Assembly (NCBI GenBank): GCA_905234605.1
Contig: CAJOIE010000001.1
Location: 124,001-188,000 of the forward strand
Source: an uncultured Bacteroidaceae bacterium
GTDB taxonomy: Bacteria > Bacteroidota > Bacteroidia > Bacteroidales > Bacteroidaceae
DNA: 64,000 nt
Direction: 5' to 3'
This document shows positions 9,041 through 17,615 of this stretch, one piece after another. The notes under the pieces are model-generated. The model did not search any database and was not told the DNA's origin. It saw only the letters and a list, made by a program, of their open reading frames with translations. Position 1 is the stretch's first letter, and each line of letters begins with the position of its first letter. The position numbers and the translations under genes are program-made.

Positions 9041-12000
9041 GCGCCACACTCCCGCCACTCTCCCGCCATGCAGTCGCCATGCGGCGCTGCTGCCTCCTGC
9101 TCATAGCCATGATGTGCCACCTCGCCCTCACTGCCCAAAGCTACGATGCGCTGTGGCGGCGTGTGCAGCAGCAAGAGCAGCAAGGCAAGCCACAGAGTGC
9201 ATACGCCATCGTGCAGGCCATCCTGCACAAAGCCACAGCCGAAGGCCAGCGTGGTCAGCAACTGAGTGCCACGATGCGCGCCATAGGCCTCCGTCAGGAA
9301 TGGGCACCCGACAGCTTCTTTGCCGACATACCACGCCTGGAGCAGGAACGCGCCAAACAGACAGAGCCCGAGGCACGTGCCATCTACGCCTCCATCCTCG
9401 CCGAGGTCTACGAGGCCAACCGCTATCGCAGTCAGGCGACAGGCATGACGCTGACGGCAGAGAGCATGCAGGAGTGGACAAGGGAGCAATATGACAGCGC
9501 AGCCCACGCCTGCTGGCAGGCATCGCTCAAGGATGTTCATGCCTTGGCCGACGCCTCCACCAAGGTGTGGCTGCCATTCGTAGAGACAGGCGCGGCATCG
9601 GCCACCTTCAACCACGACCTGCTGCACCTGCTGTGGCAACGCGCCATACAGCAGCATCACCCTACATGGCTTGCCACCGACCGCGAGCTGCTGGAAGCCG
9701 GCACAGCCATCGCTGACGAATACGGCCGGCGCGGCAATGCCGACGCGCAGATGCTGGTGTGGACAGACATGGTGGAAGCAATGCCAGCCATCGTGGCCGA
9801 CAGCCTCACACGCCGCCTGGGCCGACAGCTGCCAACGACGGCCTACGAGGCCGACGATGCCACACGCTGCCTGCTCCTGCTCAAGGAAGCCTACAAGGAA
9901 CGTCCCATCGTGGTGGAAGCCTACCTGCGACTGCTCGGCCGCAACGTGCCCGACAGCACGAAGGTGGCACTGGCCAACGAAGCCATAAGCCTGCATCCGC
10001 GCTATGCCCGCACCGCTGCCGTGCACAATGTGCTCACGAGCCTGCGCCAGCCGCATGTGTCGCTGTCAGGCAGCAATGTCTACTATCCCGGCAAGGAGTA
10101 TCGGCTGCCACTGAGTTTCCGCAATGCCACATCCGTCACCGTGAAGGTCTACAGCCTGCCCGCCACCTTCAGCGAGGATGCCATGCAGCAGAGCTCGCAG
10201 AAGCCTGCCGAATATATTGCCCGCCACGGCCGCCTCGTGCAGACACTGCGACAGGAACTCCGTGCCACCGATGCCTACGCTGAAACTGCCGACAGCATCG
10301 CATGGCAGGCCCCGCAGGCCGGACGCTATGCCCTCGTCTACACCGCCACGACCTCCGAGCAGCAGGCCACGCAGCGCACACTGCCACCAAGCTACCGGTT
10401 CTGCTACGTCTCAGCCATACAGCCGCTGTTGCGCTCCCTGCCCGACGGCAGCATAGACGTCATTGCCGCCGATGCCGAGACCGGCCATCCGCTGCCCGGC
10501 GTGGAGGTGACACTCTTCCGTGTGGACTACAGCCACGACGGGCATCAGCGCATCGCCGCAGGCCACACCGACGAGCACGGGCACCTGCGCTTCGCACCAC
10601 AAGCCGGCAGCCGCCACTCACGCTACACACTGCGCTTCGCGCTCGCCACAGACTGCTGGCTGCCGGAGAGCAACCTATGGGGCTCGCACTGGCAGCCCTC
10701 GGCCGACCGCAGCACTGTCCTGCGCCTCTACACCGACCGCGCCATCTACCGCCCCGGGCAGACCGTGCACATCTCAGGCATAGCCTATGAGCAAGACCAT
10801 TGGGATGCCCACACCGTGGCAGGCACAGAGGTGGAGCTGACACTGCGCGACGTCAACGGCAAGGAAGTGGCCCGACAGCAGGTGAGTGCCGACAGCCTCG
10901 GTGTCATAGAGGCACAGTTCACGCTGCCCGCCGGCGGCCTCACCGGCATCTACACCGTGCGCTCAGCAAAGACAACCGTCTCCTTCCGTGTTGAAGAGTA
11001 CAAGCGTCCCACCTTCGAGGTCACCACCGACGAGGCACCCGCCATACGCTGGCCACAGGACAGCATCACCGTCAGCGGTCGCGCCATGGGCTACAACGGA
11101 GTGCCCGTGCGGGGCGGACGTGTGGCCGCCACCTACCAGTTCACCTACCCATACCGCTGGCTGTCTTTCCGCAACGACTCCCCCGTGACCGAGGCCGACA
11201 CCGTGGAGACCGACACCGACGGGTGCTACAGCCTGTGCATACCACTCACCACGCTCACCGACGAAGTGATGCGCAGCGGGCTGGTGATGCGCGTGCAGGT
11301 GGCCGTGACAAGCCCCGCGGGCGAGACACGCGAGGCCGTGCATGCCGTGCCGCTGTGCAGCACGCCCCTGCGCTTCACGCTAAGCATCAATGAGTTGCAA
11401 GACCGTGAGCGTCCCAAGTCACCACAGTTCAGTCTGCTCTCATCCACTGGCCAGCCCGCGCAGGCCACGGTCAGCTGGAGCATCGTGGCCGACAGGCAGG
11501 AGGCAGGCAATGCCCCAACAAAGCCCATAGCCTCGGGCAAGTTCGAACAGACAGGCAAGGAGCTCGATGCCATGTTTGAGCGAGTCATCAGCAGCCTGCC
11601 CACAGGCAGCTACACACTGTGCGCCATGGCAACGGCTGGTGCTGACAGCGCACGAGCCGAAGGCCGTTTCTGCACCTTTGCCATGAACGACAAACAGGTG
11701 CCACGACAGACACGCCTATGGCTATACTGTCCTGCCGACACCTTCGCCGCCGACGGCACTGCACGTCTGCTGGTGGGCACCTCGCTCACGGATGCCGTCA
11801 TCTACTGCTCACTCGTGGGCTCCGACGGCAGCGTCGCCGACAGCCTGATGCATGTGTCCGGCGAGTTGCGCACAATCACCATACCTTATACCGACAGCTA
11901 CGGCGACGGCATCACCGCACACTTCGCCATCGTGCACGACGGACAGGTGGAAGTGGCACGGCAGGCCCTGCGCCGCCCCCTGCCCGACACACAGCTGCGA

Positions 12001-14904
12001 TGGGAGTGGACATCGTTCCGCGACAAACTGCGTCCGGGCCAACAGGAGACATGGACCCTGCGTCTCACCCGCCCCGACGGCACGCCAGCCGATGCCAACC
12101 TCATGGCCGCAATCTACGATGCCTCGCTCGACCCGCTGGAGCCCCACGTCTGGCAACTGCTTGTGGGTCGCCACCACAGGTTGAACTGGTTGTCGTGGAC
12201 ACATCAGGACTATTACCGCATCGGCACAGCAAGCATGCCGCTCTACTTCGGCACCAAGAGCCGCCGTGTGCCGGCCCTCACCTACGACGCCATAGCCCCA
12301 CGCTGGCTTGCCGGCACAGCCTTCGGCTCAGTGGAGCAGGTGATGCTCGCCTCGGCCGGACCGCGACGCATGTTCAGCCGTGCCAAGGGAGGTGCCGTGG
12401 CCGAGGATGCCATGGACGATGCTGTGTACTACTCCGTGGAGAACACCTCGGCCATGCCCACGGCAGCCAACATGGACGCCGGAAGCGATGAGGCAGAGGC
12501 CGCTGCGGAGGATGCAGCCACAAGCACGGAGACCGCCACGGAGGCTGCTGCCTACGTGCGGTCCGGCTTCAATGAGACTGCTGCCTTCATGCCACGCCTG
12601 CACACCGACACAGCCACAGGAGCCGTGAGTCTCACCTTCACATTACCCGAGAGCCTCACCACATGGCGCATGCTCGGCATCGCCCACACGCAGGATATGC
12701 TCACGGCCAGCATCACGGCCGAGGCCATCACACAGCGGGAGCTCATGGCGCAACTGCACCTGCCCCGTTTCCTTCGTGCAGGCGATCAGGGCACCATCCG
12801 CGCCACCGTCCAGAACCTCACGCAGACCCCGCTGGCAGGCAAGGCACACCTATATATTATAGACCCCGAGACGCAGCGCGTGCTCCTGCACCAGCAAGCC
12901 GACTTCACCACCGATGCCGACGGCGACACCAGCCTGTGCTTTGCCTACACTCCGCAGAAGGACGTGCCCATAGTGGTGGTGCGTCTGAGTGCCGAGAGCA
13001 CCCAGGGCAAAGGTCGCAGGAAGGTCACCATTGCCGACGGCGAGCAGCGCTACCTTCCCATCCTGCCGGCAGAGGAATGGGTGACTGAGAGCATCGAGAT
13101 ACGCGCCGACAGCACCGGCACCTTCACCACCGACCTCACGCCCCTCTTCAACCACGACAGCAGCAGTGCCACCCAGCGACGCCTCACCATAGACTACACC
13201 ACCCACCCCATCTGGACTGTGGTTCAGGCACTGCCGTCGCTGCGCCAGCCAGAACGCGACGATGTGCTCTCGCTCACCACAGCATTCTATGCCCACACGC
13301 TTGCAGCCCACATTGCAGCCACCACGCCACGGCTGCGCGACATGGTAGCCCTCTGGCAGCAACAGGCTGCCGGCGGACAGGCCGACGCGCTGAAGAGCCC
13401 GTTGGCAACCGCCGTGGAGCTGGCACAGATAGCCCTCGACGAGACACCATGGCTGCGCGATGCCACCACCGACAGCGAGCGGCGCGCCCTGCTGTGCGAC
13501 CTCTTCGACAGCAGCCTCGTGGCGACACGCTTGCAGCAGTCCGTAGCCAAACTCGCTGAGCGGCAGCAGGCCGACGGCGGCTTCGCATGGTTCCCCGCCA
13601 TGCCCTCCAGCACATACATGACCAGCATCGTGGCCCTCCATCTGTCACGCCTGCAACAGCTCACTGCCGGCTACGCACATCTCGACCGCGACGTGCAGCG
13701 TCAGGCCCATGCCGTCATGCTGCGTGCCCTGGCCTATGTGGCTGCCGACATGCACCGCACCATCGAGCAGCTCCAGCGTCAGGAGAAGCAAGGCACCAAG
13801 GTGAGCACCGCCAGCGAGACCTACCTCAGCTATGTCTACACAGCCCAGCACGCCGGCATCGGCCTCACACGCCAGCAGCAGACCGACATAGCCTATCTGC
13901 TCAACCATCTGGCAGGCAACGTGGGCACGATGACCAACACCGAGCGCGCACTCGCCGCCATAGTGCTCAAGGCAGCAGGCCGCAACAGCGAGGCCATGAC
14001 CTACTACACCTCGATGCTGGAGCACCTCACCACGACATCAGCCCACGGCACCTACTTCGACTATGCCGGCGGCTCCTTCACCCCGACAGCGCACAAGGTG
14101 GCCCGCCATGCACTGGCCATGGAAGCCGTAAGCACCGTGGATGCCAAGGCATCATGCTTCAGCGGCATGCGCCGGTGGCTGCTACAGCAGAAGCGCACAC
14201 AGATGTGGGAGACGAGCGCGGCCACCATCGATGCCATCTACGCACTGCTCACCACCTCACACGCCGAGCTGCGGCAGACAGCCGCCGACCGTATCACCAT
14301 CGACTATGGCAACCGCCGCAAGGTGGCTGTGACGGCCACACCCTCGCGCAGCGGCACCGCCGTCACCCCTGACCAGCAACTGGCAGGCCTCGGTCATGTC
14401 AGTGCCACCTACACCGACGGCCGTGCGCCACGCGCCATCACCGTGGTGCGCAGCAATGAGGGCGAGGCCTGGGGAGCCGTCTATGCACAATACCTCACAC
14501 CTGTGGCAGCAGCCACGGCACATGGCGAAGGCCTGACCGTGCGCACACAGCTGTCGGCACACAACGTGCGGGTGGGCGACCGCCTCACCACACGCTACAT
14601 CATCACCGCCGACCGCGACTACGACTACGTATGCCTGCGTGCCTCGCGTGCCGCCTGCGCCGAGCCTTCCGGCGTGCGCTCGGGCTACCGCTATCAAGGT
14701 GGTCTGGCATATTATGTAGCTGTGCGCGATGCCCATACCGACTACTTCATCGAGCACCTGCCAAAGGGCACATACGTGCTCGAGGAGACAGCCTACGTGG
14801 ATCGCGAAGGCACCTACACCACAGGTCTCACCCGCTTGCACTGCGTCTATGCTCCCGACTTCGGAGCCACCACAGCAGCCGACACGGTGGAGAGCAGAGA
14901 ATGA
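9037..14904 (+). CDS. Giant alpha-2-macroglobulin family protein, thioester motif absent
   Basis: 1955 residues if started at ATG 9037, which overlaps the pepD stop; ATG 9079 (MRRCCLLLIAMM) would put the signal peptide at the very N-terminus and is an equal candidate. Order: signal peptide, about 350 residues of helical repeat-like sequence, MG-type domains with YRPGQTVHISG near residue 572, an A2M core with TTWRMLGIAHTQD near 1208, then a helical toroid-like region with WFPAMPSSTYMTSIVALH near 1518. The region where the CxEQ thioester would stand reads ALPSLRQPERDD (near 1398), with no Cys. The family traps or senses proteases, or serves in envelope defence; without the thioester covalent capture is not expected. 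Confidence 0.9.
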   Translation: MSATLPPLSRHAVAMRRCCLLLIAMMCHLALTAQSYDALWRRVQQQEQQGKPQSAYAIVQAILHKATAEGQRGQQLSATMRAIGLRQEWAPDSFFADIPRLEQERAKQTEPEARAIYASILAEVYEANRYRSQATGMTLTAESMQEWTREQYDSAAHACWQASLKDVHALADASTKVWLPFVETGAASATFNHDLLHLLWQRAIQQHHPTWLATDRELLEAGTAIADEYGRRGNADAQMLVWTDMVEAMPAIVADSLTRRLGRQLPTTAYEADDATRCLLLLKEAYKERPIVVEAYLRLLGRNVPDSTKVALANEAISLHPRYARTAAVHNVLTSLRQPHVSLSGSNVYYPGKEYRLPLSFRNATSVTVKVYSLPATFSEDAMQQSSQKPAEYIARHGRLVQTLRQELRATDAYAETADSIAWQAPQAGRYALVYTATTSEQQATQRTLPPSYRFCYVSAIQPLLRSLPDGSIDVIAADAETGHPLPGVEVTLFRVDYSHDGHQRIAAGHTDEHGHLRFAPQAGSRHSRYTLRFALATDCWLPESNLWGSHWQPSADRSTVLRLYTDRAIYRPGQTVHISGIAYEQDHWDAHTVAGTEVELTLRDVNGKEVARQQVSADSLGVIEAQFTLPAGGLTGIYTVRSAKTTVSFRVEEYKRPTFEVTTDEAPAIRWPQDSITVSGRAMGYNGVPVRGGRVAATYQFTYPYRWLSFRNDSPVTEADTVETDTDGCYSLCIPLTTLTDEVMRSGLVMRVQVAVTSPAGETREAVHAVPLCSTPLRFTLSINELQDRERPKSPQFSLLSSTGQPAQATVSWSIVADRQEAGNAPTKPIASGKFEQTGKELDAMFERVISSLPTGSYTLCAMATAGADSARAEGRFCTFAMNDKQVPRQTRLWLYCPADTFAADGTARLLVGTSLTDAVIYCSLVGSDGSVADSLMHVSGELRTITIPYTDSYGDGITAHFAIVHDGQVEVARQALRRPLPDTQLRWEWTSFRDKLRPGQQETWTLRLTRPDGTPADANLMAAIYDASLDPLEPHVWQLLVGRHHRLNWLSWTHQDYYRIGTASMPLYFGTKSRRVPALTYDAIAPRWLAGTAFGSVEQVMLASAGPRRMFSRAKGGAVAEDAMDDAVYYSVENTSAMPTAANMDAGSDEAEAAAEDAATSTETATEAAAYVRSGFNETAAFMPRLHTDTATGAVSLTFTLPESLTTWRMLGIAHTQDMLTASITAEAITQRELMAQLHLPRFLRAGDQGTIRATVQNLTQTPLAGKAHLYIIDPETQRVLLHQQADFTTDADGDTSLCFAYTPQKDVPIVVVRLSAESTQGKGRRKVTIADGEQRYLPILPAEEWVTESIEIRADSTGTFTTDLTPLFNHDSSSATQRRLTIDYTTHPIWTVVQALPSLRQPERDDVLSLTTAFYAHTLAAHIAATTPRLRDMVALWQQQAAGGQADALKSPLATAVELAQIALDETPWLRDATTDSERRALLCDLFDSSLVATRLQQSVAKLAERQQADGGFAWFPAMPSSTYMTSIVALHLSRLQQLTAGYAHLDRDVQRQAHAVMLRALAYVAADMHRTIEQLQRQEKQGTKVSTASETYLSYVYTAQHAGIGLTRQQQTDIAYLLNHLAGNVGTMTNTERALAAIVLKAAGRNSEAMTYYTSMLEHLTTTSAHGTYFDYAGGSFTPTAHKVARHALAMEAVSTVDAKASCFSGMRRWLLQQKRTQMWETSAATIDAIYALLTTSHAELRQTAADRITIDYGNRRKVAVTATPSRSGTAVTPDQQLAGLGHVSATYTDGRAPRAITVVRSNEGEAWGAVYAQYLTPVAAATAHGEGLTVRTQLSAHNVRVGDRLTTRYIITADRDYDYVCLRASRAACAEPSGVRSGYRYQGGLAYYVAVRDAHTDYFIEHLPKGTYVLEETAYVDREGTYTTGLTRLHCVYAPDFGATTAADTVESRE

Positions 14905-15749
14905 AGAATAAGATAATGAATGTACAGAGAGATCAGATAACCACCTCATCGGCCTACGACGGGCATCATGATGCCACGCCACATGGCAGCGACAGGCCAC
15001 TCATCCTGCTGACCAACGACGATGGCTACGATGCCGCCGGACTACAGGCGCTGCGGCGTGCTGCACAGATGGTGGGCGAGACATGGGTCGTGGCTCCCGA
15101 GGGAGCACGCTCGGGAGCGGCATGCAGCATCTCGAGCACAGGCACCGTGGCTCTGCGCACAGTCGACGCCGAGGCGCACATCCATGCCTGCACGGGCACG
15201 CCTGTCGACTGCGTGAAGCTTGCCCTGGAGCATGTGGTGCCGCGCCGGCCTGTCCTTGTGCTGAGCGGCATCAACCACGGCGACAACGCCAGCATAAGCA
15301 TACACTACAGCGGCACGATGGGCGCTGTGCTGGAAGCATGCATGAAGGGTATCACGGCCGTGGGCGTGTCGCTCTACCTGCGTCGCGGCGAGACCTACGC
15401 CGACCACCCCGTGAGCGATGCCACCATTGAGGCCCTCGGCTGCCTGCTGCGCCGTGTGGTGGCTCAAGGTCTGCCGCAGGACACATGCCTCAACATCAAC
15501 CTGCCGCCGCGCGAGTTGCTGACAGGCTGGCGTCTGTGCAGGCAGGCACGCGGCAGCTGGAGTGCCGAGTGGGCCGATGCCCACCACCCCTTCGGCGGCC
15601 GTCATTACTGGCTCACGGGCACCTTCACCAACCTGGAGCCCGACGCCACCGACACCGACTTTGCCGCGCTGCGCGACGGAGCGGCATCGGTAGTGCCCAT
15701 CAGTGTCGACATGACTGCCCACGAGGCACTGCGCAGCCTCGTCCTGTAG
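14901..15749 (+). CDS. surE: 5'/3'-nucleotidase SurE
   Basis: 282 residues from ATG 14901, which overlaps the macroglobulin stop; ATG 14916 is an alternative, and the first 30 residues before RPLILLTNDDGYDA are not conserved. Metal-binding residues are in NDDG, in ARSGAACSIS and in SGINHGDN, as in known SurE. It removes phosphate from nucleoside monophosphates. surE followed by lpxB is a common pair in this phylum. The unusually long N-terminal extension may mean the true start is further in. Confidence 0.95.
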   Translation: MKNKIMNVQRDQITTSSAYDGHHDATPHGSDRPLILLTNDDGYDAAGLQALRRAAQMVGETWVVAPEGARSGAACSISSTGTVALRTVDAEAHIHACTGTPVDCVKLALEHVVPRRPVLVLSGINHGDNASISIHYSGTMGAVLEACMKGITAVGVSLYLRRGETYADHPVSDATIEALGCLLRRVVAQGLPQDTCLNINLPPRELLTGWRLCRQARGSWSAEWADAHHPFGGRHYWLTGTFTNLEPDATDTDFAALRDGAASVVPISVDMTAHEALRSLVL

Positions 15750-15813
15750 GCCGGCGGATGCTGCTATCCACGCCTCCTACATCCTTCACCCCACATCCTA
15801 ACATCCTTACAGC

Positions 15814-17061
15814 ATGAAGTACTACCTCATAGCAGGCGAAGCCAGCGGCGACCTGCACGCCTCGCACCTCATGGCCGCTCTCCGCAGGGAAGACTCCGAC
15901 GCCCGGTTCCGCTGCTTCGGCGGCGACCTCATGGCTGCCCAGGGAGCCACCCTTGTGCGCCACTACCGCGACCTGGCCTACATGGGCCTCTTCCCCGTGC
16001 TCTTCCATGCACACACCATCCTGCAGGGCATGGCGCAATGCAAGGCCGACATAGCAGCATGGCGCCCCGATGTGCTCATCCTGGTGGACTACCCAGGCTT
16101 CAACCTCAAGATGGCACGCTTCGCCCACGACTACGTGGATCCGCAGACAGGTCGCCGCGGCCTCTGCCCCGTGTACTACTACATCTCGCCGAAACTGTGG
16201 GCGTGGAAGGAATGGCGCATCAAGGACATCCGCAAGTATGTCGACGAGCTGTTCTCGATACTGCCTTTTGAGGTGGCTTTCTTTGAGGGCAAGCATGGCT
16301 ATCCCATCCACTACGTGGGCAACCCCACCGTCGACGAGATTGCCGCCTACCGCTCCGATCCCTCCACGCCACGTGCTCTGCGCACACAGCTTCTGGGCCG
16401 TGAGAGTGCAAGCTACGACCCAGCCCGCGACACGCGCCCCGTCATAGCCCTGCTTGCCGGCAGCCGCAAGAATGAGATCAGCGACAACCTGAGCCGCATG
16501 CTGCGCGCCGTGGTGCCGTGGGCGATGGACTACCGCATCGTCATCGCCGGAGCTCCGAGCTTCGATGCCGACCACTATCGCCGCATAGTGGGCCGTGTGC
16601 AGCGTCGCCACCCCGAGGTGGCCACGCCCGAGATAGTGTTCGGCCAGACCTACGACCTGCTGTCGCGCTCCACGGCAGCCCTGGTAACATCGGGCACAGC
16701 CACCTTAGAGACGGCACTGCTGAGGGTGCCGCAGGTGGTGTGCTTCTTCATGCAGCTGCGCTGGCTGGCCTCGCTGGCACGCCGCATAGCCATCAAGGTG
16801 CGCTGGGTGAGCCTGGTGAACCTCATCGCCGACAGTGACGTGGTGCCGGAGCTCATCTGCGAGCAGATGACACCGCAGGCCGCACGCCGCCACCTCGCCA
16901 CCATCATGCCCGGTGGCAACCGTCGTGAGGCTATGCTGCAGGGCTACGACGACATGGCACGCCGCCTTGGCGAGCCCGGAGCACCAGCACATGCGGCACG
17001 CGCGATGACAGAGCTCTTGCGCAAGAGCCGGCAGACGGCAGACGGCGCGCCTACTTCCTGA
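15814..17061 (+). CDS. lpxB: Lipid-A-disaccharide synthase
   Basis: 415 residues beginning MKYYLIAGEASGDLHAS, the standard LpxB N-terminus. Further family blocks are LVDYPGFNLKMARFA, YYISPKLWAWKEWRI and the late SGTATLETALLRVPQVV of GT-B glycosyltransferases (family GT19). It joins UDP-2,3-diacylglucosamine and lipid X at the inner membrane to make the lipid A disaccharide. Its last 11 bases overlap the end of the convergent heavy-metal-domain gene, leaving no room for a separate terminator. Confidence 0.97.
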   Translation: MKYYLIAGEASGDLHASHLMAALRREDSDARFRCFGGDLMAAQGATLVRHYRDLAYMGLFPVLFHAHTILQGMAQCKADIAAWRPDVLILVDYPGFNLKMARFAHDYVDPQTGRRGLCPVYYYISPKLWAWKEWRIKDIRKYVDELFSILPFEVAFFEGKHGYPIHYVGNPTVDEIAAYRSDPSTPRALRTQLLGRESASYDPARDTRPVIALLAGSRKNEISDNLSRMLRAVVPWAMDYRIVIAGAPSFDADHYRRIVGRVQRRHPEVATPEIVFGQTYDLLSRSTAALVTSGTATLETALLRVPQVVCFFMQLRWLASLARRIAIKVRWVSLVNLIADSDVVPELICEQMTPQAARRHLATIMPGGNRREAMLQGYDDMARRLGEPGAPAHAARAMTELLRKSRQTADGAPTS

Positions 17062-17374
17062 CGGGCTTCTGCACAGGCTGTACTGCCTCCTCCACACGGC
17101 GGTCGGAGACCACGGTGGCGTCGTAGCCCAGGTCGGCGATAGCCTTCACAATGGGCACAGCCTCGCCCTTGTCGGCATCATAGACAACAGTCACCAGCCC
17201 CGTCTGCCAGTCGGCCTTGATGCTTTTCACTCCACGCACAAAGCGCACACGCTCGCGGATGCGTTTTGTGCAGTTCTCACAGTGCATGGTAGCTTTCACC
17301 ACGAGGGTGTGCAAATCCTTGGCCTCCGCTCCGAGCGCGACGGCAAGGAAGAAGATGGTTATCAAGCGGCGCAT
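17051..17374 (-). CDS. Secreted heavy-metal-associated (HMA) domain protein
   Basis: 107 residues from ATG 17374. A signal peptide (MRRLITIFFLAVALGAEA) precedes a single HMA fold whose metal-binding loop is MHCENC (Cys32, Cys35). That is the CxxC of copper and mercury chaperones, here exported to the periplasm. The tail is short, polar and proline-containing. It is divergent from a TonB receptor 241 bases away with repeat array 2 between, and such HMA/TonB-receptor neighbours suggest joint metal uptake or handling; the metal is not determined by sequence. A longer start 12 bases upstream (MCDTMRR) is possible. Confidence 0.88.
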   Translation of the reverse strand: MRRLITIFFLAVALGAEAKDLHTLVVKATMHCENCTKRIRERVRFVRGVKSIKADWQTGLVTVVYDADKGEAVPIVKAIADLGYDATVVSDRRVEEAVQPVQKPVRK

Positions 17375-17395
17375 AGTGTCACACATTTGCTGCGG

Positions 17396-17403
17396 CAAAG
17401 ATA
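17396..17403 (-). promoter_or_regulatory. Promoter -7 element for the HMA protein gene
   Basis: TATCTTTG on the minus strand, exact match to TAnnTTTG, 21 bases before the start codon at 17374. No clear -33 element. Confidence 0.55.
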
Positions 17404-17468
17404 GGCACTTCCAGCCTACGTCCAGCACACATGCCGGCCCATTTGCGACAACGCCTTCAGGAGACGAG

Positions 17469-17552
17469 CATCACCATGCAGGATGGCAGCCATCACCGTG
17501 CAGGGTGAACGCCATCACCATGCAGGGTGACTACGGCACACCCTGCATGGTG
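17469..17552. repeat. TGCA-periodic intergenic array 2
   Basis: TGCA cores start at 17477, 17499, 17521 and 17544 (22, 22, 23 bp apart). The first three units are direct copies beginning CATCACC at 17469, 17491 and 17513; the last is inverted. Units three and four form perfect 14-bp arms, CACCATGCAGGGTG (17516-17529) and CACCCTGCATGGTG (17539-17552), around 9 bases. The array lies between two divergent promoters, 20 bases ahead of the TonB receptor -7 element and 65 bases behind the HMA one. Confidence 0.85.
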
Positions 17553-17571
17553 GCAAATGGCCACAAAGCAC

Positions 17572-17579
17572 TATCTTTG
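17572..17579 (+). promoter_or_regulatory. Promoter -7 element for the TonB-dependent receptor
   Basis: TATCTTTG, exact TAnnTTTG match. Expected transcription start is near 17583, only about 9 bases before ATG 17592, and 33 before ATG 17616; this favours 17616 as the working start. Confidence 0.6.
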
Positions 17580-17615
17580 CGCCTCACAAGCATGTCTCAC
17601 AGACATCAGGAAAGC

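Noticed and set aside
13200..13320. Thioester site in the macroglobulin
   Set aside because: No Cys-x-Glu-Gln is found in or near the aligned region.
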